A stretch of 64,000 nucleotides of DNA from positions 1 through 64,000 of the forward strand of contig CAZMGT010000012.1 of NCBI GenBank assembly GCA_964565895.1, written 5' to 3'. This document shows, piece after piece, positions 49,489-58,697 of this stretch; the first letter of the stretch is position 1; each line of letters opens with the position of its first letter. A program made the translations under genes and the position numbers. The notes below the pieces were generated by a model. The model did not search any database. It worked only from the letters and a program-made list of their open reading frames with translations, and had not been told where the DNA came from. This DNA is from CAZMGT01 sp964565895. GTDB taxonomy: Bacteria; Armatimonadota; Zipacnadia; UBA1398; CAZMGT01.

Positions 49489-50253
49489 GTGAGCGATCCT
49501 CGCGCTGTGTGCTACGAATGGCTAAGGCCGCACGAGATCGTCGAGCGCCGCCAGGCCCATCCCCTGGCATATCTGCCCCTGGGGACGCTGGAGTGGCACG
49601 GCGAGCAAAACCCCATTGGCCTGGACGGGCTAAAGGCGCACCATGTCTGCGTAATGGCCGCGCAGCGCGGCGGCGGGCTGGTGTTTCCCACCCTGTTTTA
49701 CGGCGAGCACCGCGAGTCGCACCTGATGGAGTCGGACCACGACCCAGACGGGGCGATCGCTCGGGGGTTGGGCCTGCCTCCGGAGAACTTCCGCAAGGGC
49801 TATATGCACGGGGGGACGGTTTTCGACCAAGCGCAACTGTACAACGCCCTGCTCTGGCACATTACGGCGCAGATTAACTCGCTGGGGTTTAAGGCGATAA
49901 TCTACCTCACGGGGCATTACCCGCTGGCGCATTATGCAAAGTTCGTGGCGCACCTGGCGGAGCGGACGTTTGGGCTAAGGACGTGGTGCGGGCACGAGGG
50001 GATGATTCTGCCCGAGTTCGGCTACGAGCAGCGCGGGGACCACGCCGGGCCGTGGGAGACGTCGCTGATGATGGCTGCCGCGCCGGACCGCGTGGACCTG
50101 GGGCGGCTGGACCCCAACCCCGAGGTGAAACCGGTGGGTTGCCGGCCCGATCCGCGGAGCGCCACGGCGGAGAAAGGGAAGGAATGGCTCGAGCTGATCG
50201 CAGACTGTCTGGCCCGCATGGGGCGCCGCCTGCTGGGACTTCCCGAGGAATAA
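49489..50253 (+). CDS. Creatininase-family metal-dependent hydrolase
   Basis: 254 residues. GTG start with AGGGAGG upstream. The family hydrolyses cyclic amides or peptides at a two-metal site. Expected ligands are visible: E35 and H37 (GTLEWHGEQ), D46 (LDG) and E190 (GPWETS). GDHAGPWETSLMMA is highly characteristic. The usual GNGGN loop reads LTGHYPLAH here. Some relatives act in cofactor maturation (for example MftE of mycofactocin), but the neighbouring radical SAM gene is not of that kind. The next gene begins inside its last 70 nt. Confidence 0.88.
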   Translation: MSDPRAVCYEWLRPHEIVERRQAHPLAYLPLGTLEWHGEQNPIGLDGLKAHHVCVMAAQRGGGLVFPTLFYGEHRESHLMESDHDPDGAIARGLGLPPENFRKGYMHGGTVFDQAQLYNALLWHITAQINSLGFKAIIYLTGHYPLAHYAKFVAHLAERTFGLRTWCGHEGMILPEFGYEQRGDHAGPWETSLMMAAAPDRVDLGRLDPNPEVKPVGCRPDPRSATAEKGKEWLELIADCLARMGRRLLGLPEE

Positions 50254-51257
50254 CCGACCTCGCCGCGCTGCTCGTCCTCGCCGAGGAGAAGGTCGCCCCG
50301 GACGATGAGCGCGGGCGCGAGGCCCTTGCCCGGCTGCTGCGCGATGTGCTGTGCGAGGCGGGCCTGAGGCTGGGCGGGGAGGCCGCGGCAGAGGCCGCGG
50401 CGCGGCTGCGCGCGGCGCTCGCCGAGGTGCACTCGCTGGGGGAACATGCGTGGTGGTACGCCGAGCACGTGCTTGGCTTTCGCGCGTGTAACTGGCGCGT
50501 GGAGCAAGCGCTGGAGGAGTTTCTCCACGCGGTGGGCGACGGGCGGCCCCCGAGCCTCGCTCCGCCGGCGGGGCACGACCGCTCGGTTACCGAGGAGCGC
50601 TGGCTGAGGATTTGGAGCTACTACTTTTACCTCCGCCGTTGGCTTTTGCCCCAGGACCGCCTGGCGAGCATCCCCAACCCCCTGCTCACGCTAGGCGACC
50701 CCACGGGGGAAATCGGCGAGCAGGTGCACCACATGCTTGGGGAGCCCACGGAGCTAAAGCGGCTTTACGTTAGGCGGTTTACCCTGTGCCTGGAGTTTTG
50801 GCTGTTTCGCCTGCGCCACGGCGGGGTAACCAACCTCGTCTGGCCCTACCTTGCCGAGCGCGAGGTCGAGGAGCGCATCGTTCAGCTTCGCCCGGACGAC
50901 GACATCCTGCGCCCCATGCTCTGCTTTTGCGAGCGGACGATCGGGCGTTTGCCCCCGTGCCATTTTCTTCTGTTCTGGCGCTACGACGCCCTGCTGGAGA
51001 GCATCGGCGCGGAGCACTGGATAGAGCACAGGGAGCAAGAGCAGGCGCTGTGCCGGGAGCGCGGGGCGCTCCTGCGCACATACCTGGACGCGCTGGAGAG
51101 CTGGCTTTCCGGCGCGCGGCGCGGCGACGAGTTCTCCGCCCGCCTGCGCGACCTGCTCGGCCGGCCAGACCCCACGAAGCGGTTCTGGGCCACGGTGGCC
51201 CTCGCCTGGTATCGCCCGGCGCAGGTTATTGCCGAACGCGGCGAGGCGTTTTTCTAA
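50184..51257 (+). CDS. Unknown, mostly helical cytoplasmic protein
   Basis: 357 residues if ATG 50184 is the start; AAAGGGAAGG precedes it. I do not recognise it. It has no signal peptide or membrane segment and is rich in charged and aromatic helices (WRVEQALEEFLHAVG, EERWLRIWSYYFYLRRW, LKRLYVRRFTLCLEFWLFRLR). Two Cys (LCFCERT) and PPCHFL recur. The start overlaps the creatininase-like gene by 70 nt in another frame, so the two are probably translated together. If the start is wrong the protein begins downstream, and the hard evidence is only the open frame to 51257. Confidence 0.55.
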   Translation: MARADRRLSGPHGAPPAGTSRGITDLAALLVLAEEKVAPDDERGREALARLLRDVLCEAGLRLGGEAAAEAAARLRAALAEVHSLGEHAWWYAEHVLGFRACNWRVEQALEEFLHAVGDGRPPSLAPPAGHDRSVTEERWLRIWSYYFYLRRWLLPQDRLASIPNPLLTLGDPTGEIGEQVHHMLGEPTELKRLYVRRFTLCLEFWLFRLRHGGVTNLVWPYLAEREVEERIVQLRPDDDILRPMLCFCERTIGRLPPCHFLLFWRYDALLESIGAEHWIEHREQEQALCRERGALLRTYLDALESWLSGARRGDEFSARLRDLLGRPDPTKRFWATVALAWYRPAQVIAERGEAFF

Positions 51258-51317
51258 CGCAAAAGCGGGCACCGCCACGGGCGCCCGCGAAAGTTGCCCG
51301 CCCTGGTTTGCTGCTGT

Positions 51318-52070
51318 TTACTTGCCCATCGCCCGCAGCGCTTTAAGGCAGCGCTCGACGCATTCCAGCGGGGGGTAGGCGTAGCTCTCCTGCTCCACGA
51401 TATACCACTCGGTGCCGCCGATGGTCTCGCACAGGCGGAAGATGTCGTTCCAGCGCACATCGCCCTCGCCGATAAGCGCCTTGTCGTTGGTTTTGGAGTA
51501 TTCCTTAAGATGAATGGTCACCGCGCGGCCAGGATATTTCTCGAGGAACGGGACGGGATCCGCGCCTCCGTGGAGGGCGTTTCCCGTGTCGAGCTGCATG
51601 ATCACGTCGTTGGAGGTGTTGGAGAAGAAGATATCCCAGGGGATTTCGCCGTCGATCGGCGTAAACTCGAAGGTATGGTTGTGGTAGCCGGTGCGCATGC
51701 CATAGGGCTTGAGCTTTTCGGCGATTTCGTTAAACAGCTTGGCCGTGTCGAGCCAGGCTTGCTTGCTGTTGCGCCGCTCCTCGGGAAGCCAGGGAACGAT
51801 AAGATACTTGTTGCCCAGGGTTTGGTTAAACTCCACGGTTTTCTCAAACTCGTCGCCGAGCAGGGTGGAAAGCTGGGTGTGCGTGCCGCAGCACTTAAGG
51901 CCCACCTCATCGAGCAGGCCGCGGAGCTCCTGCGCGGAGCGATCGTAGTAGCCGGCGAATTCCACGCCCTCGTAGCCCATCTTAGCTACCGCGGCGAGCA
52001 CCGCGGGCAAGTCCTTCTCGCATTCCTTGCGCACGGAGTACAGTTGCAGGGCAATCGGAATCTTGGCCAT
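51318..52070 (-). CDS. Sugar phosphate isomerase/epimerase-like TIM-barrel protein
   Basis: 250 residues. The AP-endonuclease-2/xylose-isomerase-like fold isomerises or epimerises sugars or sugar acids at a divalent metal. Motifs: ALQLYSVRKEC, KMGYEGVEFAGYY, YHNHTFEF (metal site), IMQLDTGNALHGGADP, HLKEYS and EGDVRWNDIF, VEQESY. Length is normal. ATG 52070 is preferred over 52076 for its spacing from GAGGGAG. It lies 111 nt after a sulfatase on the same strand, so it may handle a desulfated sugar (inference). Confidence 0.9.
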   Translation of the reverse strand: MAKIPIALQLYSVRKECEKDLPAVLAAVAKMGYEGVEFAGYYDRSAQELRGLLDEVGLKCCGTHTQLSTLLGDEFEKTVEFNQTLGNKYLIVPWLPEERRNSKQAWLDTAKLFNEIAEKLKPYGMRTGYHNHTFEFTPIDGEIPWDIFFSNTSNDVIMQLDTGNALHGGADPVPFLEKYPGRAVTIHLKEYSKTNDKALIGEGDVRWNDIFRLCETIGGTEWYIVEQESYAYPPLECVERCLKALRAMGK

Positions 52071-52181
52071 CGTCATCTCCCTCTGCCAGGCAAATCGTTG
52101 AGCGCGGCGGGGCGCGCCTCTCTCGCCCACTGCCTTCCCTGGGGCACGGGCGTTTTCCTTCGCCGCGCAGCTATCCCCCCG

Positions 52182-53840
52182 CTACTGGATGACGAACTTC
52201 GCGCGGACGACGGGGCTGTCGCGGAAGCCCAAGCGGCAGGCCTTCGCGGAAAGGGTTACGCTGCGCTCGATGAGGATCTCGCCCGTGTAGAGGTTCCACC
52301 GCCCGCGGCCGCCGTCCAAAGCGTAGGCGATCGACGCGCCCTCGGTGGGGCACTCGATGCGCACGCGCACGGGGCCGCGGAACGTCCCCCCGTTGGGGAC
52401 GATTTTCGGCGCCTCGGTCGTGGACCACTGGCCCCCGGGGCGCCGCCGCTCGTCCAGCTCCGCCTCGGGGATGAGGCCCAGGTCGCCCGTCTCGCGCATC
52501 CAATCCTCCAGCGCGCGGCGCATTCTGCGCAGCACTTGCTGGTGCGCGGGCGAGTCGGCGAGGTTGTGCACCTCGTGCGGGTCAACGGTAATGTCGTAAA
52601 GCTCCTCGATGGGCTTTGTTTCGCTAAAGAACAGCTTTTGCGGGCCTTTGAGCTTGCCCTCGGCGTTCAGCCGGCGCCACTCCTGCAGCGTGGGCATGAG
52701 GTCCATGTATTGGATGTGCTGGGCATAGGGCTTTTCCCACTCGAAGTTGCGAATGTACTTATAGCGCTTGTCGCGCACGCAGCGGATGATGTCATAGGTC
52801 TCGTCCATGCGGTCGCGCGCGGCGAAGATATATTTGCGCGGGGGCGCCGCCTGCTCGCCGAGAAACGCCTGGCCCTGCATATACGAGGGGACCTTTACCC
52901 CGGCGATGGAGAGCACCGTCGGGCCAAGGTCAATGAAGCTCACCAGGTCGTCGCGCACCGTTCCCGGGGCGATCTTCCCCGGCCAGCGGACGATCAGCGG
53001 AACATGGATGCCCGAGTCGTAGATCCATCGTTTGGCCCGCGGGAGGCCGCGGCCGTGGTCGGCCCAAAAGAAGACCACGGTGTTCTCGACCAGGCCGTCT
53101 TGCTCGAGGTCGCGCAAGATCTCGCCCACGCGATAGTCCAGCGCGGTGACCAGGTCGTAGTAGCGGGCCCAATCTCTGCGCGTCACTGGCGTGTCGGGAT
53201 AGTATGGGGGGAGCTGGGCCTTTTCCGGGTCGTGCCGCTCCTCGGGCTTGAGGTCTTGTGTGATTTGGGCAAACTGCTCCTCCGAGCAGCGAATCTTGCT
53301 CTCGTGGGTCATCGTTAGGTTGATTACCGAGAAGAACGGCTTGCCCCGCGGCCGGTTGCGCCAGTGCGCCTGCCTGCTTGATTCGTCCCATGCGGTAACC
53401 GGTGGGGCGAACTGATAGTCGGTTTTCACGTTGTTTGTGCAATAGTATCCTGCGGCGCGCAGATACTCGGGAAAGCACTTAACATAGGGCGGGGGCACGC
53501 CCTGGCAGCGCATGTGGTGCGTGCCGATCGATGTGGGATACATTCCGGTAATGATCCCCGAGCGGCTGGGAGCGCACACGCCGGCGACGGTAAACGCGTT
53601 GGTAAACCGCGCGCCCTCGCTGGCCAGGCGGTCGAGATTCGGCGTGTGCGCGTAGCTGTCGCCGTAGCAGCCGAGGTCCGGGCTGACGTCCTCGCAGGAG
53701 ATCCAGAGGATATTCGGGCGTTCGCGCTCGGCACGCGAGATAGAGGTCCAAAACGCGGTCGTGGCCACGGCGGCCGTCGCCGCTTGAAGGAAGTCGCGCC
53801 TGGTTAGCGCTCTGTTCGCCCTTTTCGCGCGTTTGGGCAT
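52182..53840 (-). CDS. Tat-exported heparan N-sulfatase-like type I sulfatase with C-terminal hexosaminidase-type domain
   Basis: 552 residues. ATG 53840 follows AGGTGA. Tat signal ALTRRDFLQAATAAVATT. Metal phrase ILWISCEDVSPDLGCYG and the signature CAPSRSGIITG, with C89 as formylglycine precursor, fit the heparan-N-sulfatase (SGSH-like) branch; VVFFWADHGRGLPRAKRW holds the second metal. After the catalytic domain (to about 460) there is a CHB/HEX C-terminal-like sandwich (APKIVPNGGTFRGPVRVRI), an accessory fold usually on beta-hexosaminidases. The pair is uncommon and suggests glycosaminoglycan or GlcNAc-type targets (inference). Confidence 0.9.
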   Translation of the reverse strand: MPKRAKRANRALTRRDFLQAATAAVATTAFWTSISRAERERPNILWISCEDVSPDLGCYGDSYAHTPNLDRLASEGARFTNAFTVAGVCAPSRSGIITGMYPTSIGTHHMRCQGVPPPYVKCFPEYLRAAGYYCTNNVKTDYQFAPPVTAWDESSRQAHWRNRPRGKPFFSVINLTMTHESKIRCSEEQFAQITQDLKPEERHDPEKAQLPPYYPDTPVTRRDWARYYDLVTALDYRVGEILRDLEQDGLVENTVVFFWADHGRGLPRAKRWIYDSGIHVPLIVRWPGKIAPGTVRDDLVSFIDLGPTVLSIAGVKVPSYMQGQAFLGEQAAPPRKYIFAARDRMDETYDIIRCVRDKRYKYIRNFEWEKPYAQHIQYMDLMPTLQEWRRLNAEGKLKGPQKLFFSETKPIEELYDITVDPHEVHNLADSPAHQQVLRRMRRALEDWMRETGDLGLIPEAELDERRRPGGQWSTTEAPKIVPNGGTFRGPVRVRIECPTEGASIAYALDGGRGRWNLYTGEILIERSVTLSAKACRLGFRDSPVVRAKFVIQ

Positions 53841-54004
53841 ATTGGTCACCTCGCTAATTGTTCGCTCGGCCGGGCGAGCGGAAAGCTTGGGGCAGCTTTC
53901 GCCGATGGGCCTGTGAGCATTTTGTTATCTGCTCCTCCGGGGCCGCCGTCCCCTCCTTCGTGAAAGATAAATGCCGGCTTTCAGCGAAGCTCGGCCGAGG
54001 GAGC

Positions 54005-55543
54005 TTAAAGCCACAGCTTGCGGTCGAGGCTGCGGTATTGCACGGCCTCGGCGATGTGCGCGACCTCGATGTCTGCCGAGCCCTCGAGGTCGGCGATCGT
54101 CCGCGCCACTTTAAGGATGCGGTCATAGGCGCGCGCGGAAAGCGCAAACTGCTCGATGGCGCTCACGAGCAGCGACTCGGCCTCGGGCGAAAGCTGGCAA
54201 AACTGGCGCAGCTCCTTCGGCCCCATGCGCCCGTTGGTATAAATCTTGCGCCCGCTAAACCGGCGGAGCTGAATCTCGCGCGCAGCGATGACGCGCTGGC
54301 GAATTTTCTCCGAGGGCTCGCCCGGCTGCTTGGACATGATCTCCTCGTTGGTCAGCCGCGGGACCTCGATGTGGATGTCTATCCGGTCGAGCAGCGGCCC
54401 GGAGAGCCGCGCGAGATAGCGCCGCACCTGGTCCGGCCGGCAGGTGCACTCTTTGACGGGGTCGCCGAGGAACCCGCAGGGGCAGGGGTTCATCGAGCCC
54501 ACGAGGGTGAAGTTCGCCGGGTAGGTGAGCGAGGCCTGCGCGCGGGCGATGGTTACCGTGCTGTCCTCGAGCGGCTGGCGGAGGATCTCCAGCGCGTCGC
54601 GGCGATACTCGGGCAGCTCGTCGAGGAAGAGCACGCCGTGGTGGGCGAGGCTGATCTCCCCCGGTTTGGGGACCGGCCCGCCGCCGCACAGCCCCGCGGT
54701 GGACGTTGTGTGGTGGGGCGCGCGAAACGGCCGGGTAACCATTAGCGCCGTATTCTTGGGAAGCAGCCCGGCCACGCTATAGAGCTTGGTTACCTCAAGC
54801 GCCTCCTCGAGCGAGAGCGGGGGGAGGATCGTGGGCAAGCGCCGGGCGAGCATCGTCTTCCCCGACCCGGGCGGGCCGATCATCAACACGTTGTGCCCGC
54901 CCGCAGCGGCGATCTCCAGCGCCCGTTTAACGTGCTCCTGCCCTTTTACCTCGGAGAAGTCCACGTGGTACTCCGGCTGGTAGAGGTTAATCGCCTCGTC
55001 GGAAAGCTCATACGGCTGGCGCTCCTCGGGAGAGCAGAGGACGGCGACGGCGTCGTTTAGGCTGTCCACGTCGTAGACCTCGACGCCCCCGACAACGGCG
55101 GCCTCGGCGGCGTTGTCCTTGGGGACGAGCAGCCGCTCGCCGCCGAGCTCCTTTACCTTAATGGCCACGGGAAGCACGCCGGCAACCGGGCGCACGCCGC
55201 CATCGAGCGAAAGCTCGCCCAAAAAATAGGTGCGCTCGAGCGTGCGCGGGTCGACCTCGATCTGCTCGCTGGCAAGGAGAATGCCCACGGCGATGGGCAG
55301 GTCGAACGCCGGGCCCTCCTTGCGCACGTCTGCGGGCGCGAGGTTTACCGTGATTACCTGCGAGGGGAAGATAAAGTTTGAGTTGCGAATCGCCGCGCGC
55401 ACGCGGTCTACGGACTCGCGCACCGCGGCATCGGGGAGGCCGACAATAGCAAACCGGCGCTGACCGCGCTGAATGTCTATCTCAACGTTAACCTCGTAGG
55501 CGTCGATGCCGAATACCGCCCCGCTGTTGATCTTCGCGAGCAT
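54005..55543 (-). CDS. comM: YifB-family Mg-chelatase-like AAA+ ATPase (ComM-type)
   Basis: 513 residues, usual length. ComM is a hexameric helicase that aids branch migration of incoming DNA in natural transformation. The N-terminal fold ends with SELSLDGGVRPVAGVLP (Lon-like), then Walker A GPPGSGKT in MIGPPGSGKTMLARRLP, FRAPHHTTSTAGLCGGG, Walker B LFLDELPEYRRDAL, and the C-terminal region CPCGFLGDPVKECTC, which contains Cys of a zinc-binding type. Start ATG 55543 is the choice most like homologues; the upstream GTG 55552 is possible. No other competence gene is nearby. Confidence 0.93.
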   Translation of the reverse strand: MLAKINSGAVFGIDAYEVNVEIDIQRGQRRFAIVGLPDAAVRESVDRVRAAIRNSNFIFPSQVITVNLAPADVRKEGPAFDLPIAVGILLASEQIEVDPRTLERTYFLGELSLDGGVRPVAGVLPVAIKVKELGGERLLVPKDNAAEAAVVGGVEVYDVDSLNDAVAVLCSPEERQPYELSDEAINLYQPEYHVDFSEVKGQEHVKRALEIAAAGGHNVLMIGPPGSGKTMLARRLPTILPPLSLEEALEVTKLYSVAGLLPKNTALMVTRPFRAPHHTTSTAGLCGGGPVPKPGEISLAHHGVLFLDELPEYRRDALEILRQPLEDSTVTIARAQASLTYPANFTLVGSMNPCPCGFLGDPVKECTCRPDQVRRYLARLSGPLLDRIDIHIEVPRLTNEEIMSKQPGEPSEKIRQRVIAAREIQLRRFSGRKIYTNGRMGPKELRQFCQLSPEAESLLVSAIEQFALSARAYDRILKVARTIADLEGSADIEVAHIAEAVQYRSLDRKLWL

Positions 55544-55705
55544 ACTTTTCACTTCTCGCTCGCTTCCGCGCCCTCCTGCTCAGGAGTGCCGGCCTGGGCT
55601 TGCGCGCCGCCTGGCGATTGGCGGCCGGCGCGTTCGCCGCTTGCTGCGGCGCAGGAGCAAGCGTGCGCCGCCGCGAAGTGCAGGCGAGGCAAAGGAGGGA
55701 GGCTT

Positions 55706-58036
55706 GTGCGCTGGGTGGCGTTGCTTGGCTGTGTTGCCCTTTGCGCGGGGGCGTGCTTGGCGAGTGATCTCCGCGCGCTGGTCGGCCGAATAAACGCAAG
55801 CGAGGACGACGCGCAGGTGCTTGCCCTGCTTTCCGAACTGGCGCAGGCGGCCCAGGGGCAGGGCGATGCAGCGCTCGCTCGCGAGGCGCGGGAGTTGCGG
55901 GCGCTTGTCGCCACGTTTCGCGAAACGCTTCTCGGTCGGCCGGTAGACTGGCGCCGGCGGCGCGAGCTGCGCGATGCTCTCGACGCCTTTTCACGCCAAA
56001 GCCCGCTATTTCCCACGGCGGCGTTCTACGCCGGACGCGTGCACTACTGGCGCGGGCGCGAAAGCGGCGACGAAGCGGAATACAAGCGTGCGGGGGAGTA
56101 CTTCGCCGCGCGGGCGGAACGGGTCGCCCCGGGGCCGCTTGTGCGGATGTACTTGGGCGAGAAGGTCGCGTGGAGCGCGCCGGAGGTCGTTCCCCCACCC
56201 TGCCCCGCTCCGCGCTGGGCAGCCCTGCAATATGAGCTTTTGCAGCGGCTGCTTTATGTAATCCACTATTGGGTAAACGAGCGGCAGCAGGAGGATGGCC
56301 AGCTCGGCGGCGGTTGGGGCGACGACTGCGAGATTTTGCGGCGCTGGCCTGTGGCCTTGCTCGGCGCGGACGACGAGCTCGCCCGCCGCGGAATGCGGCG
56401 CTTGGTGGACGGCCTATGGGCCGCGCAGAACCTCGACGAGTTTGGCTTTCCCACGCGCGTGTCCGACGTGGAGCACGTGGCCGAGGACGTCTCGGATACA
56501 CAGCCGGCGATGCTCGCCTATGCCTACGGCGACCCGCTTTATGTCGAGCGGTGCATGAAGCCCGCGCGGCTGATGCGCGAGCTGTGGACGGGGGTCAACG
56601 GCCAGGGGCAGAGGCTGTTTCGCAGCGCGTGGTTCTCTGCGACCGAAGTGCGCGCGGAGAAGCCGTTTTGCGCAGATGTGTTTTACACCGCGCGGGCGGC
56701 GAAGCCGGTAATATGGCTCGCCTGGTATGGGCGCTATCCCCAAGCGGTGGAGCTGCTTGGGCAGTGGCTGCGGAGTTGGGTCGCAGCGGCGCGGAGCAAC
56801 GACCGAGGAAAGCCGCGCGGGGTGCTCCCGCCGGCGATCGGCTTTCCCGATGGCCGCATCGGGGGCTACGGCCCCACGTGGTGGGACCCGGACCTGCGCT
56901 GGAAATACTATGTCTGGCCTGGGGCGATCGATTTAATGCACGAGGCGCTGCTCGCGGCCTATACGCTGACCGGCGAGGAGGAGTTTCTCTGGCCCATCGA
57001 GGCCGAGGCGGAGCTTGCCCAGCAGGCGCCTCGCGGGGCGGCCGAGGAGGGCTCGGCAAAGTGGTGCGCCCAGCGGCTGCGCGGCATACTGGGCCCGGCC
57101 CTGGCCAAACGCCGCCTGCTGTGCGCCGATGAACGGTTCGACCCCTGGCTGCTGCAGTATGGCACGCCGTATATGAAGTTTGTCCTCAGCGGAGAGATAA
57201 GCCACTTGGAGCGCGGGCTGGAAAGCGCGCTTGGCACCATGCGCTATAACCTGCCCATGATGACCAGCGAAGTGCGGTTTACCGACCGCGTGGCAGTCGC
57301 CGGCGATCGGCTCCTGTTCTCCATGTTTACTGGCGCGGAAGGGGTGACCCACTACTACCCCGTTTTCGCGGTCACCTGGGAGGCGACGGAGGGCAAGGTT
57401 TGCGTGTGCGTGCGCCGCGCCGAGGAGGGAAGGCTTTCGCTCTGGGCGTTTAACTTCGACGAAGGGCCAAGGCGCGTTGCCGCGCGGCTGTGGCGAATGC
57501 CGCGAGGGAGCAAGGCGCGGTTTGTCCTTAGCGCAGACGACGACGGCGATGGCCAACCCGAGGCAACGCTCGCCTCGGGCGTGCTAACCGTTCGCGAGCG
57601 CGGGCAGCGGTTGCCCCTCTCCCTGCCCGCGCGCAGGTTGGTTTTGCTTGAGGTTCGGGCGACGGAGAGCGCGGGGGAAAAGCGCGAGCTGCTCGCCGAC
57701 GTGGCCGTTGCCCGGCGCGACGTTGCCCTGAGCCGCGGGCCGGGCGGCCGGGTCGTCCTGCGCTGCGCAGTGCACAACATCGGCCCGCGCGAGGCGCGAC
57801 AGGTGAGAATTCGCATCTCTTGGCGCACGGCGGAGGGCAAGGAGAGCGCTGCCGCCGAGCTGGGATGGGGGGCGCTCGCCGGCTGCTCGGGGTTTGCCCC
57901 GGTGGTGCGCGAGGCGACGGTGGAGCTTCCCGCGCCGCCCGCCGGCACAAGCGAGGTGCTTGTTGCTTGCCGCTGCGCAAGCGCGGAGATTACTCTAGAC
58001 AACAACCGCGTGGCGCTGCCCCTCGGGCAAAGGTAG
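55706..58036 (+). CDS. Secreted toroid-like protein of unknown function with CARDB-like C-terminus
   Basis: 776 residues. GTG 55706 has a strong AAAGGAGGGAGG site, and VALLGCVALCAGACLAS is a signal peptide. The body (about 190-460) is helical with WGDDCEILRRWPVALLG, GGGWGDD, FPTRVSDVEHVAEDVS and GAIDLMHEALLAAYTL, looking like an alpha/alpha-toroid of the glycan-degrading kind, but no known lyase or hydrolase motif is certain. The last 100 residues (VDVAVARRDVALS-type, VHNIGPREARQV) resemble a CARDB adhesion domain. It leads a + strand set running into lemA 91 nt on. Confidence 0.7.
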   Translation: MRWVALLGCVALCAGACLASDLRALVGRINASEDDAQVLALLSELAQAAQGQGDAALAREARELRALVATFRETLLGRPVDWRRRRELRDALDAFSRQSPLFPTAAFYAGRVHYWRGRESGDEAEYKRAGEYFAARAERVAPGPLVRMYLGEKVAWSAPEVVPPPCPAPRWAALQYELLQRLLYVIHYWVNERQQEDGQLGGGWGDDCEILRRWPVALLGADDELARRGMRRLVDGLWAAQNLDEFGFPTRVSDVEHVAEDVSDTQPAMLAYAYGDPLYVERCMKPARLMRELWTGVNGQGQRLFRSAWFSATEVRAEKPFCADVFYTARAAKPVIWLAWYGRYPQAVELLGQWLRSWVAAARSNDRGKPRGVLPPAIGFPDGRIGGYGPTWWDPDLRWKYYVWPGAIDLMHEALLAAYTLTGEEEFLWPIEAEAELAQQAPRGAAEEGSAKWCAQRLRGILGPALAKRRLLCADERFDPWLLQYGTPYMKFVLSGEISHLERGLESALGTMRYNLPMMTSEVRFTDRVAVAGDRLLFSMFTGAEGVTHYYPVFAVTWEATEGKVCVCVRRAEEGRLSLWAFNFDEGPRRVAARLWRMPRGSKARFVLSADDDGDGQPEATLASGVLTVRERGQRLPLSLPARRLVLLEVRATESAGEKRELLADVAVARRDVALSRGPGGRVVLRCAVHNIGPREARQVRIRISWRTAEGKESAAAELGWGALAGCSGFAPVVREATVELPAPPAGTSEVLVACRCASAEITLDNNRVALPLGQR

Positions 58037-58127
58037 CGCGACCGGGCTGGGCAAGCCGTGGGCGGGCACTGCGGGGCGAAGGCTGGGGCCCGTGCGCGGC
58101 GAACAGAGCCTTAGTAGGTGGGAAGCC

Positions 58128-58697
58128 ATGGTTTTTTTGATTATTGCCGCTGTTGTCGTCCTCGCGGCCCTGGGCTGGGTTGTTTATGTGTTCAACTCGC
58201 TGGTAAAGCTCCGCGCGTTGTGCCGAAACGCATGGTCGGACATCGAGATTCAGCTTCGCCGGCGGCACAACCTCGTGCCCAACCTGGTGGAGACGGTAAA
58301 AGGCTACATGGCGCACGAGCGCACGACGCTGGAGGAGGTAACGCGGGCGCGCGCACGCGCCACTGAGGCGCGCACGGTGGCCGAGCGCGGGGAGAACGAG
58401 CAGGCGCTGTCCGCAGCGCTGCGCCAACTGTTTGCCCTTGCCGAGAGCTACCCGGAGCTAAAGGCCAGCGCAAACTTCCTTGAGCTGCAAGCGGCGCTTG
58501 TGGAGATCGAGAACACCATTCAGCAGGCGCGGCGCTACTATAACGCCGTCGTGCGCGACTATAACATTCGGCGGCAGGTGTTTCCCGCGAGCTTGGTCGC
58601 GGGAGCGTTTGGATTCGGTCCGCTGGAGTACTTCGCCGCGGAGGAGGAGGACCGCGAGCCCGTGGCCGTTACGTTTGCCCCCGGAGGTGAACAATGA
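58128..58697 (+). CDS. lemA: LemA-family membrane protein
   Basis: 189 residues. ATG 58128 follows AGGTGGGAAG. An N-terminal transmembrane helix (VFLIIAAVVVLAALGWVVYVF) is followed by the family's coiled-coil: VKLRALCRNAWSDIEIQLRRR, HNLVPNLVETVKGYM, AARRYYNAVVRDYNIRRQVFP-type IQQARRYYNAVVRDYN. LemA proteins are widespread and of unclear molecular role, often beside DUF2207 or peptidase genes. The next ATG overlaps its stop (ATGA at 58694), giving translational coupling to the DUF2207 gene. Confidence 0.94.
   Translation: MVFLIIAAVVVLAALGWVVYVFNSLVKLRALCRNAWSDIEIQLRRRHNLVPNLVETVKGYMAHERTTLEEVTRARARATEARTVAERGENEQALSAALRQLFALAESYPELKASANFLELQAALVEIENTIQQARRYYNAVVRDYNIRRQVFPASLVAGAFGFGPLEYFAAEEEDREPVAVTFAPGGEQ

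Noticed and set aside
48045..50253. Radical SAM plus creatininase-like pair as a mycofactocin-type locus
   Set aside because: The radical SAM protein has an N-terminal B12-like domain and DUF4070-type end, no precursor peptide or other mft gene is present.
51265..51288. GCGGGC/GCCCGC complement between convergent genes near 51.3 kb
   Set aside because: Short stem, 12-nt loop and no T-run; common by chance at this GC content.
52182..53840. Reading the multidomain sulfatase as two genes
   Set aside because: One frame is continuous from Tat signal to the C-terminal sandwich without a new ribosome site.
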